A DNA stretch of 64,000 nt from Leptidea sinapis (taxonomy: Eukaryota; Arthropoda; Insecta; Lepidoptera; Pieridae): positions 12,099,001 through 12,163,000 of the forward strand of contig NC_066280.1 in NCBI RefSeq assembly GCF_905404315.1, written 5' to 3'. A model generated the notes under the pieces. The model was not told the DNA's origin. It saw only the letters and a list, made by a program, of their open reading frames with translations, and made no database searches. Shown one piece after another: positions 44,015 to 55,604 of the stretch. Both the position numbers and the translations under genes were made by a program. How positions within the stretch are numbered: position 1 is the stretch's first letter; each line of letters begins with the position of its first letter.

Positions 44015-44368
44015 CTAGCTGCCCCGACAGACGTTGTTCTGTATTTACTGTTTTATAGGAAATTGCCAATAATATTTCAAAACATCAAGAATTATTTCGT
44101 AAAAGTGATCCCTGTTGTTATAATGAAATTGTTTCACAGCGGCACTGTCAAACCGTGCGTCACTAAATTCTCTCATAGAAAATATGTACATTCAAAACAA
44201 ATATTGGAATTAAAAATAATTATGGGTCTCAAATTAAAATAAAAACTATCCTATCTCTCAAGTTGGACTAGACTGCACTCGATGAAGTAATCCCCATTAA
44301 AATCCATTCATTAGTTTAGGAGTCCATCGCGGACAAACAACATGTCACGTAATTTATATATATTAAGA
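44015..44368 (-). mobile_element. Short Helitron-like element
   Basis: Read minus: TCTTAATATATATAAATTAC start, CTAAACTAATGAATGGATTT, CAACAGGGATCACTTTTACG, and GACGTTGTTCTG-type end finishing GGGCAGCTAG. Closely matches 57620-57968. Confidence 0.65.
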
Positions 44369-44590
44369 GCATATAAATTAACAATACAGCTACTTATATT
44401 ATATTTTTATTAAACATTTCGCTAGTTTGATTGCTAACCGATATCGAATGGTATCATTAACATTAAGGTAGCACCGACTTAAAACCTATCCATTGGTAGC
44501 ACATATAAAAATATTTTTTTTTATAATTGCTAATTAAATGGTCGCTAAATACCTTTATAGAGTGCCGAAGCCTTTGAAAATGATAAAAAG

Positions 44591-45111
44591 TGAAACAAAA
44601 TAATAGTAGGATGAAACCCATTGGAAAAGGATGAGAATATAACAAAAATTAAGGGAAAAATAAATTACGGGCGATCTGAGGTAGGGAAGTGGAAAAGGGG
44701 GGGTGTTTTAGGGTAAAAAACGGTTTATCTCGATTTCCGGCAAAACTACAAGCCCTATGGCAAAAAGTTAAGTGGCAAAGTTGTAGGTAATAAAGAGATC
44801 TACAACTGTTGTATTTACACTTTTTTCACATAACCTCAAAGTTTATGTGAAAAATTCAAAAAAACCAAGTTTTTGGTTTTTTATTTTTATATTTTACAAA
44901 AAAATAATTCTTTCACGAAATATTGTAAAAAGTTACCATTTTATGTAATTCAAATAAATTACAGTGTATTTGGAACATATAAAGGTAACTTTTTACAATA
45001 TTTCGTGAAACATTTTTTTTGTAAAAGATAAAAATAAAAAACCAAAAATTTTTTTGTTATATTCTCGTCCTTTACCAATAGGTTTCATCCTACTATTATT
45101 TTTTTGGTTTC
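44591..45111. repeat. 520-bp fold-back element
   Basis: Outer arms of about 60 bp: AACAAAATAATAGTAGGATG AAACCCATTGG and its inverse CCAATAGGTTTCATCCTACT ATTATTTT. A second inverted pair (TTCACGAAATATTGTAAAAA GTTACC and GGTAACTTTTTACAATATTT CGTGAA) sits in its right half. The non-repeated part has no open frame. Probably a non-autonomous DNA element. Confidence 0.7.
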
Positions 45112-45574
45112 AAAAATTATCGACCCTTGTCTATTATTTATTTACGGTGTGTGTGGATTGATGCATCTACTGTACCATGACCTGGTATTATTGTTGATAC
45201 AGTAGTAGTCGGCCGTACTCAATAGCTCTTGTTTTTACGTATTAATTTACATTTTTTTTTATAATAAATAAATCTCATAGTAATTGGTGTACATACATAA
45301 AAAAATACCGATCGAATTGAGAACCACCTCCTTTGCGAATTCACGCACACTAACACAACGTTACATACAAATCGCGAGTGTAAGACGTAGCTTGTCACGC
45401 ACACTAAAGTTATAAACCTGGCTTGTTTTTATCAGTTAACTAGTAGCGAGAGACTCTATCTAGACGCATAAATTATCTAGGACTTAGTCAAGCTATAAGA
45501 CGACAGAGCTTGATTTTTATATATGATTTTTTCTTCTTCGTTACACTCTTGGTAAAGCGGACGTGGTCATCAGT

Positions 45575-45825
45575 GACATCTTTTGGGACAGATGTGATTC
45601 GCCCCACGAGCATTCACCACTTCTCGCTGCTGGCCGACAGTCTGGTACACTCATTCAATGGACCACCCACAGCAGACTTAATTTGGTCGGTGCATCGCAT
45701 GGGCTACCTTCCTCGCCCTCTGGTGCCCTCCACTTTGCCCTGCACGACAAGGCGCTCAATGGACTCACTCTCGCGCCAAGAAACGTGTCCGAAGAACTTA
45801 AGAATGCGACTCTGTACTAAAACTG
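45575..45825 (-). pseudogene. LINE C-terminal fragment with stops
   Basis: Minus: SRILKFFGHVSWRESESIER, LVVQGKVEGTRGRGR, stop, PMRCTDQIKSAVGGPLNE. Same family as 28321-28621, with at least two stops. No RT core. Confidence 0.65.
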
Positions 45826-46132
45826 AAATTCGTTATTTTACGCCAAGTTCTCGAAGCTATGATGAAACTCTCAGAATTCTCCACCAGAGCATCAATTTTC
45901 CTTTTCTCGACTTGTTTATGATTATGATTTTTTATTGAACTATTAATAATAGAAGCAACACGGTTCTGTTGTAATCGAATTACATAGTGGTGTGATACGT
46001 TACAGCCGAGTGCACGCGGGAGGGCCGATGGGTGGGGGACCATCTCAATGAAAACCGTGATCCAATATCCCGCGATAGCTCTACAAAAGGCTGCACTTAG
46101 TCTTGATGACGTGGCGCATTATCTAAAAGAGG

Positions 46133-46728
46133 GGTGGCTTACCTATGGGAAAGTATTCACGGTGCGGCTGATATTAATAACATCTTTGTGCTGTATAATA
46201 GAGCTATTCGCGAAATTTATAACTTAGGTCCTAAAGAACCGTTCAGAGAAACATTTAAAGAAATAGACATTTTGACTGTTGCTTCTCAATATATTCTTGA
46301 TAATGTTCTACATGTGCATAAACACATTGAGGAATTTGCTAGAAACTGTGAAAATCATTATGTTAACAGTTATGTCGAGTTAGTAAGTCTTTTATTGGGC
46401 GATGTATATGCTTCTACAATATGATCCCCGAAAATGTACAAAACAAATGTGTTACGAAATTTAAAAGAATTGTTAAAAAGCGTATGTGGGGGCAAGGTTA
46501 CTATAGCGTAAACGATTTTCTTAATGATACCACAGACTGGGAATGAAGTGAATACCCTCAGGCTCTTTAATTATAATGTTTATTGTACGATATTACATTG
46601 TAATCCATATTTTTATAAAAAAAAAACCCGCTTTCTAACGCCCCGTTCTTCTCAGGTCTGAGGCAGTCCATTTTGAATGTTTTTGACGTTCAATAAGTGA
46701 TTTTGAATAAAAATATTTGGATTTGAAA
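46133..46728 (+). mobile_element. Jockey-like LINE 3' end
   Basis: VLYNRAIREIYNLGPKEPFR, ETFKEIDILTVASQYILDNV, FARNCENHYVNS, then broken; PENVQNKCVTKFKRIVKKRM and the 3' UTR (AATGATACCACAGACTGG, TTCTTCTCAGGTCTGAGGCA) to AATAAAAATATTTGGATTTG. Confidence 0.7.
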
Positions 46729-46882
46729 GAAAGTCGATATATATACCTACTTGATTTTAAAACTTAAGTCGCATACGAGTTACGAGATATTTCGGCACCA
46801 TTGTTGCCATCGTTATCGAGTGTTACGGATATCCCGTTAGTAACTATTGAAATAGGGAATAACTGGATTTGATTTTAGCAGT

Positions 46883-47180
46883 GGGCGGATCCTTTGCACA
46901 GGATGCCGACTAGATTTCGGGTACACAACGGCGCTTATTTCTGCCGTGAAAGTAATGTGTAAGCATTATTGTGTTACGGTTTCGGTAAGGGCGCCGGAGC
47001 TAGTGAAATTACTGGGCAAATTAGACTTGACATCTTATGACTCAAGAAGACGAGCGTAATTGTAGTGCCGCTTAGAATGTTTGGGATTTTCTAGAATCCT
47101 GAGCGGCACTGTAATGTAATGGGCAGGGCGTATCAATTACCATCAGCTGAACGATCTGCTCGTCTAGTCCTTTATTGTCA
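46883..47180 (+). mobile_element. SINE family A, near full length
   Basis: Head GTGGGCGGATCCTTTGCACA GGATGCCG, centre GCTAGTGAAATTACTGGGCA, and the hairpin pair TAGTGCCGCTTAGAAT and AATCCTGAGCGGCACTG, to GCAGGGCGTATCAATTACCA. The A-rich tail is degraded. Confidence 0.7.
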
Positions 47181-47224
47181 TTGCCCGTTGTCCCGATAAA
47201 TAAATTCCGATAAACAATAACATC

Positions 47225-48371
47225 ATCCACGTAAACATGAATGTTCACAAAAAATATTCATAAAATGAAAACTACTGGGCCAAATGGCAACTATTCCGCA
47301 TCGAACAAAAGAAGAATGACATAGATCGGTTCATACATAAACAAAATACCAATCGAATTGAGAACCTCCTCCTTTTTGAAGTTGGTTAAAATGTAATTAA
47401 AATGTATATTTTTTATGAAACCTATTAAAATTTCAATTTCATTGTTGAAGCAAATAACATGGTACAAAATTCTTAAGTAAAGTTTATTTACGACTAAACA
47501 TTTACTAAGTAAAGTTTATTTACGACTAAGCGTTTGCCAAAGACGATGTAAATACTACATAATTAGAGTCGGGACTGCTTAAGTAAAAATTTAATTTAAT
47601 TTAGTATGAATCGTTCAGTCATTTGACATAAGTAACAAATAGTAATTACAATTGGGCGACGAAGTATAATCCGGCTAAGTTTGAAAGCGAACAGTTGCTT
47701 GAAACGTAGTGGATTTCGGCTACCTCCGTTTTTTACAAGGCTATAGCCGTCATCTGTCAATGTAACAATGACTGTTTCATACAATCGAGTGAATCGCTTT
47801 TTTATACGCTTTATATTAGCTTTACTTGTATGTTTGTATGTGGACCCACTTTAAACGGCTAGATTTCGTCCAAACTTTGTAGATTTATCGAGGACCGATG
47901 ACATTACACTAATTTGATAAAATTATTCAATTTTTCAATTTGCAAAATATGATTTTTTTTAATTTATATAATTTTCATCTATAATCGATAAGGCAGAAAT
48001 TGATGTTAAAGTACTTAATAGTTTTAAAAATACGCTTTTATAAAAAATTTGACTAAAAAATGAAAAATAAATAATAGTTAAAAAAAACTAAAAAAGCACG
48101 CTTTATATAAAATTCAAGTAAAAAATATAAAATTAATTTAAATTGAAAATAGTGTAAAAAAAATATATTTTACTGTAAAAAAAAGCGTGGGGTTTAGGAG
48201 AATTATTATTTTAATAATATCTTTAAAAGCATTATTCTTTTTCTTTCTTCTCGTTGGCTGGCGTTTGCCTTGGCAGCTTTTGTCACAATAAGATCGCAAC
48301 TGCACCTCCTTGCACAATATAAATCAAAAGTGACAGCTGTCGTGAATCTTCACAACCGTATTGAAAGACTT
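47225..48371. other. Nrg intron with one dispersed repeat
   Basis: About 47225-47395 matches 42060-42260 and ends ACCTCCTCCTTTTTGAAGTT GGTTAAAA. A 40-bp direct repeat lies at 47474-47529 (AAGTAAAGTTTATTTACGAC TAA twice). The rest is AT-rich and unassigned. Confidence 0.35.
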
Positions 48372-48372
48372 A

Positions 48373-48510
48373 CCCCCTTATTCATAATAGTCTGCTAACT
48401 TAAAGCATTGCTAATTCTCGCTCTGTCTTCGTCTATTGACCTAAGTCTGAATGAGAAAAAACACTCCTAAGCGGCTGTTTAAAGTTAGCGGACCATTATG
48501 AATAAGGGGG
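48373..48510. mobile_element. 138-bp MITE with ~30-bp inverted ends
   Basis: CCCCCTTATTCATAATAGTC TGCTAACTT at the left is inverted at the right (AAGTTAGCGGACCATTATGA ATAAGGGGG). No coding capacity. Target duplication unclear. Confidence 0.75.
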
Positions 48511-48683
48511 AAAGTGTGCACGGAGATCGTCGCTGAGCATTGGCTCCTTAGTACCTACTTATTTTGAAAATTAAGGCCGCTGTCCCACGAAATCGCAAAA
48601 ATAGCGCATAATTGAACTGCGGTCCACTGGTTACAAACCACTGTTATAGAGTGATTAAGAATGAAATATTTTCAGTAACTCAC

Positions 48684-48959
48684 ATTGCACGTTGATGTAG
48701 ATGTCCTTGTAGACGTAGCCGTTGGAGTTGGTTGCGTTGCAGCCGTAGTTGCCCGTGTCCTTCTTGATCAGGTCGCTGATGACGATGGAGTCGGCGGACA
48801 CCTGGCGTCGAGGGTTGGGCTCCGCCTGCTCGATGGGCTTGCCATTGTGTACCCACTGGATGAGGGGCTCGGGCGTGCCTCCAGCTCGACACCGGATCAC
48901 GGCCTGTTCGCCTTCCGCCAGGTTCTGGAACTGCGGCTCCTCGATGAAGAACGGCGCCG
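48684..48959 (-). CDS. Nrg: Nrg exon, Ig domain 4
   Basis: 276 nt, acceptor GTTGCAG, donor CAAT/GTGAGT. It encodes APFFIEEPQFQNLAEGEQAV, IRCRAGGTPEPLIQWVHNGK, then SDLIKKDTGNYGCNATNSNG, YVYKDIYINVQ. Cysteines lie in AVIRCRA and NYGCNA, with the tryptophan in IQW. A complete Ig domain between 61232-61422 (joined G/CG, Ala) and 40138-40279. A sequon (NAT) is visible. Confidence 0.94.
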
Positions 48960-49084
48960 CTGCAACACACAATCATCACGTATTTAAAATTTTGAAAAAA
49001 TAAATATTCTAACATTACCGTGCACATATGTATATATGTAAGTTTGTAAGAAAACACCCAAATCTATACACTAAAATCATAGAC

Positions 49085-49390
49085 GTGCCCCGGCACAACA
49101 CAACACACCTCCCTATAAAAATAATCTTTTGCAAACTAAATCTAAATTAACATTACACAGTTCCGGTCCCTACCCAATGTCAGTTAAAATTTATAAGTTA
49201 CCAGAACCCGTAAAAGCCGAAACCAATATTAAAAAATTCAAAAGATCTTTGAAAAAGTTACTTTTGTCAAAAAGTTACTATTCTATTAATGAATACTAAG
49301 AGGAAAAAAATATTTGAATGTATGGCCCTCTGTCGTTCATTGCTATGCCTTACGAGGTGCATGCACGATAAATAAATAAATAAAATAATA
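49085..49390 (+). mobile_element. LINE 3' end (Jockey-type)
   Basis: LLQTKSKLTLHSSGPYPMSV, KIYKLPEPVKAETNIKKFKR, SLKKLLLSKSYYSINEY and a stop, then a short 3' UTR ending (AATA)n at 49368-49388. C-terminus only. Confidence 0.65.
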
Positions 49391-49509
49391 CTCTATGCGA
49401 AACTAAAGCGTTCGTTATCAAGAATGTAGCCGGGAGCGATGAAATATTGCAGAATACTCACAGGACTCACTGAGCACAAATTCAAGAAATAAATTAAAGC
49501 TACTTTATC

Positions 49510-49800
49510 CAAGTAACCGACATAGCCTAAATGATTGCGAAACTGAAGTGGCAGTGGGCAGAGCACATAGTTCGGCGGACAGATGGCCGTTGCGGCAGTA
49601 AGGTCCTCGAATGGCGACCACATACTAGAAGACGTAGTGTTAGTAAGCAGTAAACAAGATGGACCGACGATCTGGTCAAGATCGGAGGAGTAGGTTGGAT
49701 GAGGGCAGCGCAGGATCGGCATAGCGATCTTTGGGGGAGGCCTTTGTCCAGCAGTGGACGTCTTCCAGCTGAAATGATGATCCAAGAAGGCTTACTATAG
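49510..49800 (+). pseudogene. Endonuclease-RT LINE C-terminal fragment
   Basis: AKLKWQWAEHIVRRTDGRCG, KVLEWRPHTRRRSVSKQ, stop, TRWTDDLVKIGGVGWMRAAQ, DRHSDLWGRPLSSSGRLPAE. The RW.DDL.K......W...A.DR...... motif is a familiar C-terminus of insect LINE polyproteins. A shorter, inverted relative is at 56938-57060. Confidence 0.65.
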
Positions 49801-49877
49801 TATAGTAGATTATACAGATGATAATGATGAATGGTTTTTGTCTGCTACTGCGCAGGTCATCTAAAATTGTTTAATAA

Positions 49878-50226
49878 TCTATACTATAATATTATAAAGC
49901 TGCAGTGTTTGTTTGTTTGTTTGAACGCGCTAATCTCTGGTACTACTGGTCCGATTTGAATGATTCTTTCAGTGTTGGGTAGTCCATTTATCGAGGAAGG
50001 CTATAGGCTATTTTTTTTTTTTTCAAAATTAGGGATCCGTAATAAAATTGCTATTTTGTAACACAAGGTGTAAAATCGAAAACCTATTTATGCGTGCGCT
50101 GCAAAAACTATTGACAATAGAACAAAATGATGTACAGGCTATAATATAGGCAATATTTTATTACTTATAAAACTATCGCGTGAATTATACTTTATATGGC
50201 AAAACAACGTTTGCCGGGTCAGCTAG
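49878..50226 (+). mobile_element. Short Helitron-like element
   Basis: Starts TCTATACTATAATATTATAA AGCTGCAG, with GTTTGTTTGTTTGAACGCGC and TAGTCCATTTATCGAGGAAG, and ends CAAAACAACGTTTGCCGGGT CAGCTAG. Closely matches 56223-56581 inverted, 6 kb away. Confidence 0.65.
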
Positions 50227-50676
50227 TAATATAATAAAATTGCATTAATAATACTAAGTTCTTATATGATTTAAAAAGATGGGCTGGGAGTTTCTTATCA
50301 GTTTCTCCCCATGTCATAGCCCCTTTTGTTAACCAAGAGTTGTTGCAAAATGTTATGTTATTGTCACTACCCATGGTAAATAAGTATAGTTCTATTCCAT
50401 TCTTTTTTAGCATAGTGAAAGGTATAACGAGTAAGTAATCGTCTTTTAAGTACTTTTTAAGAATGTCAAACAAGACTCCGATAAATAACTACATAATTAC
50501 AAAATTCAGTATTCATGAAAGGCTGTTTTTTTCTGCTGTGGAGAAATAAAAAAACGTCATATCTAAAATGTTTTGTGAACTGCTCGACTATTCGAATTTA
50601 GGACAGTTCAGCCAATTCATATATTTAATATTATTGTGTTGCTCTGAAGCCTATATTTATCATGTATCATCCTACA

Positions 50677-50990
50677 CCAGTGGGAGGCTCCTTTGCACAG
50701 GATGCCGGCTAGAATATCGGTACCACAACGGCACCTATTTCTGCCGTGAAGCAGTAATGTGTAAACATTACTGTCTTTCGGTCTGATGGACGCCGTGCTA
50801 GCTTGTGAAATTACTGGGCAAATGGGACTTGACATCTTATGTCTCAAGGAGACAAGCGCATTTATAGTGCTCAGAATTTTTGGGTTTTTCAATAATCTTG
50901 AGCACTGCATTGTAATGGGCAGGGCGTATCAATTACCATCAGCTGAACGTCAGCAGTCCTGCTCGCCTCGTTCCTTATTTTCATAAAAAA
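50677..50990 (+). mobile_element. SINE family A, near full length
   Basis: AGTGGGAGGCTCCTTTGCAC AGGATGCCGG head, CACAACGGCACCTATTTCTG, and GCAGGGCGTATCAATTACCA to CATAAAAAAAAA. A deletion has shortened the central hairpin. Confidence 0.75.
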
Positions 50991-51434
50991 AAATCCCTCG
51001 AGTGAGGGTTATCACTTTAAAAGATAACTTATTATATCTTATGTAAAAGATACGATACGGAGAACATCGGGTTGACAATTGACATCGTTAGCTATTGGCT
51101 ATCCGTAATTGGAAAGGTTGGTATAAACTGGTATAGAAACATTATTGTTACACTTAATAAGGACAGCTTCTAAAGTGGGCTGAAAGTTGGTCAGTAGGAA
51201 GTATGAAACATAAATGTTATGTGTTTTTAATGCATAAATGCTTATAGACTATAGACATGCAGACAGAGCTAATCAGGTTTTTTTAAGAGCTTTAATTATA
51301 TGTTATTAAAAGTAATATTTTATTGGTCATAGTGTTGAATAATAAATGAATAAATCATTTTATTTCAGGCTACAAGGCCCATAAAATAAATACCTTATAA
51401 TCTAACATAAATATTTATATAACTTAAATCTACG
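50991..51434. other. Nrg intron, nothing recognised
   Basis: AT-rich, no open frame or repeat identified. Confidence 0.3.
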
Positions 51435-51770
51435 TCACATTTTCGCGGCGATGTGAGGCGCGGGTTCGGTAATTTCCGGCGGTCGGCGACGTCCGCGATA
51501 CTTGCGGAACACGACCCCCTTCGGCCACAGCTTCACGTCCAGGAAGGTCGATATATGTTCTGTCGGGACGCGAACAACAAAAGAGTTAAAGTCTACTGCG
51601 TGACGCGACACCAACTTTCTGACCCCCAACCGGAACCTTGTCTTCTCCACCAAGTACTGAACAATGTCGGAGGCCTTGGTGGTGTGGTGAAAGCGAGAGA
51701 CGTAGATATACGTCGCTGGGACTACGGGACGCAGGACTTGGTTCTGTCCTATCGGTGAATAAAAAATGGG
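51435..51770 (-). pseudogene. Retrotransposon ORF1-like protein, C-terminal part
   Basis: A continuous minus frame reads GQNQVLRPVVPATYIYVSRF, HHTTKASDIVQYLVEKT, RKLVSRHAVDFNSFVVRVPT, STFLDVKLWPKGVVFRKYRG, RRRPPEITEPAP and a stop at 51435. The pattern (a VSR.H..T... domain followed by ..FNSFVVRVP.......... WP.GV..R...) is that of the C-terminus of LINE ORF1 proteins, which bind RNA. It has a higher GC content than its surroundings and no stop over 110 codons. No start codon is evident. Confidence 0.5.
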
Positions 51771-51884
51771 AAAAAATCAAACATGCTAATCTGTGGGCCA
51801 GGAATTGTATTATGAGGCTATGAGAATACATAATGGCCTAACTACATTTTTACAATAAGAACTAAGTTTATAATTTCTCAAGAA

Positions 51885-52085
51885 GTGTTTTTTTTTTTAT
51901 ATAAAGGCAAACGGGCAAGAGGCTCACGGGATGGGGAGAGGTGAGGCAACCGCCCATAGACAACCGCAACAACAGGTTTCAAGAGAGGCGTTGCCGGCCT
52001 TTAACGTGGGAGTATGCTCTTTTCTTGAAGGTCCCTAAGTCGTCAAAGTGGCTTTGCGGGGCAAGAAGATTCTTGCAAAACGCGC
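51885..52085 (-). mobile_element. CR1-like LINE 3'-end fragment
   Basis: Read minus, AAAGGCCGGCAACGCCTCTC and GCTCTTTTCTTGAAGG (inverse) correspond to the GRQRS end and short 3' tail of the CR1-like family, but the terminal 3' UTR (GCAACAACAGGTTTCAAGAG, GGCTCACGGGATGGGGAGAG) belongs to a different subfamily, also seen at 18225-18345. Confidence 0.5.
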
Positions 52086-52252
52086 GGCTGTGGCATGAAA
52101 TTGAAAATAATACTTAACATATTATTAAATCGCTCAGACAATCCCGGTTACATCAAAATGATTAATTTTAACTGTTAGAAATCATAATATGTAACTTGAT
52201 ATGGTCATTATGGTCCTCATGGACTCATATTATAATTTTGTTTTTAATGAAA

Positions 52253-52550
52253 ATACAGGACGAGACGAGCAGGACATTCAGCTGATGGTAATTGATACGC
52301 CCTGCCCATTACAATGCAGTGCCGCTCCGGATTATTGAAAAGCCAAAAATTCTGAACGGCACTACAATTGCGCTCGTCACCTTGAGACATAAGCTGTTAA
52401 GTCTCATTTGCCCAGTAATTACAATAGCTACGGCGCCACTCAGACCGAAACACAGTAATGTTTATACATTACTGCTTTACGGCAGAAATAGGCGCCGTTG
52501 TGGTACCCATAATCCAGCCGGCATGCTTTACAAAGGAGCCTCCCATTAGT
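52253..52550 (-). mobile_element. SINE family A, near full length
   Basis: Minus copy: CAGGACGAGACGAGCAGGAC, GTGCCGCTCCGGATTATTGA, ACTACAATTGCGCTCGTCAC, GTTGTGGTACCCATAATCCA, to ACAAAGGAGCCTCCCATTAG. Confidence 0.75.
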
Positions 52551-53405
52551 AAGTATAATTATAATAAATACATATAAACCCATCATTCGTAATTGTGACT
52601 AGGTACAGTTCGACAACTTCGTGCGCGACCGTCCCATAGGGTGACAGACGGTCGCGGGGACGTGGTACTAAAGATGTCAGCGGGTAGCGGGTGGTGTTGG
52701 GGGGTAGGCCAATACGTGAGTCTGCCCGCAACCCGCTATAATTGTCTGATATACAATCATTCCCAAACCAGAATTTGAACCTTTCAAGTCAATCCGGTCA
52801 ACTTTAAAATGTTGATCTACTGACCTAGTACAAGCAATACCTACTTCATATAAGTATGTTACATTAAATTAAAGGTATCGTATAAAGGTAACGACTAAGT
52901 ACCGTCTATACATTGATAGTTCTACGTTACAAATGCAGTCCTTTGTCCGAAATAATGAGTCCATACAAGGGTCGCGTTCGGCGCTTCCTCTGTACAATTG
53001 AATTCATTTACGATGGCATTCTTCCGGAACCATTATATTTCGATTATATTATAATAATGTATTTAAATTAAATGATTATAATACTACATACAAGTGCTTC
53101 GAAGAATTCAGAGACTTATTTTTTGTAAGTCGGATCATTTTGAAGTATCATGTACCTAATATATGTGTACACAATCTCTCTTGGAAAGTCATAGATCGAT
53201 AGTTGTGGTTGAAACCCTCCTCGCTACATACTTTCTCCCAGCTAAATAATACAAACTCCATGTAATCCATATAATTGTTAGGCGTATAATATGACAGAAG
53301 TAGAACTAAACACCAGAGTTATTACTGCCGGAAAAGAGTGTTACACTTTTACTGTATTCTCGTTGGAAGGGTTGTGAGTTGCAACAGGCAAATAAGCCAT
53401 ATTTA
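52551..53405. other. Nrg intron, nothing recognised
   Basis: A GC-richer patch at 52610-52740 (GTGCGCGACCGTCCCATAGG, GGTGTTGGGGGGTAGGCC) is unassigned. The rest is AT-rich. Confidence 0.3.
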
Positions 53406-53747
53406 ACTTAATATATAGGTATAAATTACGTATCACGTTGTTTGTCCGCGATGCACTCTTAAACTAATGAACGGATTTTAATTGGGATTACTTAATGGAT
53501 AGTTTTTATTTCGATTTGGGATCCATAATTATTTTTATTTTCAATATTTGTTTGGTATGCACATATTTTCTATGACAGAATTTAGTGACGCATGGTTTGA
53601 CAGTTCCACTGTAAAACAATTTCACTATAACAACAGGGAGCATTTTTTACGAAATAATTCTTGATGTTTTGAAATATTATTGGCAAATTCCTATTAAACA
53701 GTATTTTTTTTTATTATCTTCAGAACAACGTCTGTCGGGTCAGCTAC
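53406..53747 (+). mobile_element. Helitron-like element
   Basis: CTTAATATATAGGTATAAAT start (slightly altered), TTTGTCCGCGATGCACTCTT, GACGCATGGTTTGACAGTTC, and an end at ACGTCTGTCGGGTCAGCTAC, with CTAC for CTAG. Same family as 44015-44368. Confidence 0.6.
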
Positions 53748-53789
53748 TAATTATATATTTTGTAAATATTATTCCTTAATAATAATATA

Positions 53790-54410
53790 AGAACAAAAGA
53801 AACAACCCCTCGGTCTTTGAGATGGGAGTATAATGAGTGGGAGTTGAAGGTACCTGATTCCACACAATGGCAATGCGAGTTTGTGGCAAAGGAATCTCAG
53901 ACATCTAGATGATGCACATGAAATTTCTCATTCCGACGTGATGTCCGGTGGTGGAATTCGACTGCTGGTGTTAATTGGAATAACTTCTCGGAGCATTACA
54001 TGTTCTACCTATATGTGTTAGTAGATGCAGAGCACCTGTATGTGTAAAGGTGCAAAATATAAAATCCTGTTGGAGATGACTTAATCGTCAATTCGAAAGG
54101 AAGAGCGCTTCCTTGTGTTACACAACAAGCGTGTTACGAAATTCAAAAGAGCTGTAAAAGACGTTTATGTGGTAAAGGTTACAATAGCAAAATTGACTTT
54201 CCTAATGATGCCATAGATTGGGAATGGAGCGATCGCCCTCAGTCTATTTAAATTATAATTATTTGACAAAAAAAAAAACAAGTAGAACTCCGCTGAGTTT
54301 CTTGCTCATATCATTGCTATCTCAGGTTTGAGGCATAAATTTTCAACTGGGTGGTAGTTTTTGATGTTGAATAAGTGATTTGAAATCCTATTATGGATAA
54401 AATATTTAAA
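53790..54410. mobile_element. CR1-like remnant followed by a Jockey-like 3' end
   Basis: 53790-54060 is a heavily diverged minus-strand match to the CR1-like C-terminus (GATGTCCGGTGGTGGAATTC, GGAATAACTTCTCGGAGC). 54110-54410 is a plus-strand Jockey-like 3' end (TGTTACGAAATTCAAAAGAG, GGTAAAGGTTAC, CTGGGTGGTAGTTTTTGA). Both are inert. Confidence 0.55.
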
Positions 54411-55004
54411 ACTGAATACATTAGATCGTTTTTCAGCGACATCAGAGGAATAACTAACCACTTTAATAATGTTATACGATATCGTCAAGTCAATTCTGGT
54501 AGCAACCAAACGGCAAAGCAAACACTTTATCTTTGAGTAATATGATTTATTATAAAAGAGCAGCCAAGTGCGAGTCGGACTCGTCCATTAATGGTTGCGT
54601 AGCAGCAAATGATATAATATAAAATATGTTCTTGTAGTTCGTTGTAACTTTGATCGATATTTGAAAAAGAGTGTATTTCTAACCAAACCTAGCTACCTAA
54701 ATGATGGAATTTAGATCTAACTATATGCGACAAGCTAATACATATATTCCAGTTTGATAAGAAATATTTCTCAAAATATTATCAATTTGTGTGGTCATGA
54801 CGTATTAAAAAAAACTGTTCACTAGATCTCGTTCAAACCAATTTTCAGTGGAACTTTGCATGTACATTACGTGCATCAAAATTTTTTTTTTAGATTTCTC
54901 ATTCTCTTATTTTAGAAGTTAAAGGTGGGGGGACACACATTATACCACTTCGAAAGTGTCTCTCGCACAAAAAATGATATTAGCAACCTCAATATCATTT
55001 TTGA
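54411..55004. other. Nrg intron, nothing recognised
   Basis: AT-rich. AGCCAAGTGCGAGTCGGACT at 54565 is a phrase common in insect repeats, but I cannot bound an element. Confidence 0.3.
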
Positions 55005-55410
55005 AGACCTATCCCTAGATACATCATACATACAGAGCATCTCACTACATAAATAATCTTAAAGGCTTTCCTGATTTTGACCTGTTTAATTCATCCACAA
55101 ATTCTATCAGATCAAAAATTACTAAAAACTGGTTTAATGTGTTTCCCTAAGTGTTACTATAAACATAATTGAACGTAGTGTTTAAATTCTCTCTGAACAT
55201 AATAAATGTAATACCTATGTAATTATTAACATATTATATATAATACTTGTATAAGAAAAAAAAAAGAAAAAAGATGTACCTTTATTACGCTATGTGTTAT
55301 TAGAAACAATATGCGAAAACTATTAAATGGTGTAAAATGTTCACACTATTATTTAGTAATTAAGTTATTGTAACACTGTAAGTTTTCCAAATAAAATAAA
55401 ATAAAAATAA
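55005..55410 (+). mobile_element. Probable retrotransposon 3' end with AAAT tail
   Basis: A short frame, YINNLKGFPDFDLFNSSTNS, IRSKITKNWFNVFP, stops at 55150. A 240-bp 3' UTR follows and ends (AAAT/AAAAT)n at 55389-55410. The layout resembles a LINE tail. The family is not identified. Confidence 0.4.
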
Positions 55411-55604
55411 AATACCCTACACATAATGGTGCGATAAAAAAAAAATTTGAGTTTCAGTTCTAAGTATGGGGAACCCCCCAAAATTTATAGTTTTATTTTC
55501 AATTTTGTGTGAAATTCTAACGCAGTTCACAGAATACATCTACCTTATCAAGTATCAATAGTATAGCTCTTATATTTTCGGAAAAAGCTGGCTGGCTGTC
55601 TCAT

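Noticed and set aside
48685..49057. Plus- and minus-strand frames of 84-125 codons over Ig4
   Set aside because: Low-complexity shadows of the GC-rich Nrg exon, without Ig features.
50219..50473. 84-codon minus-strand frame (KKYLKDDYLL...)
   Set aside because: It overlaps a Helitron-like end and resembles nothing I recognise clearly; perhaps a LINE tail on the opposite strand, but not supportable.
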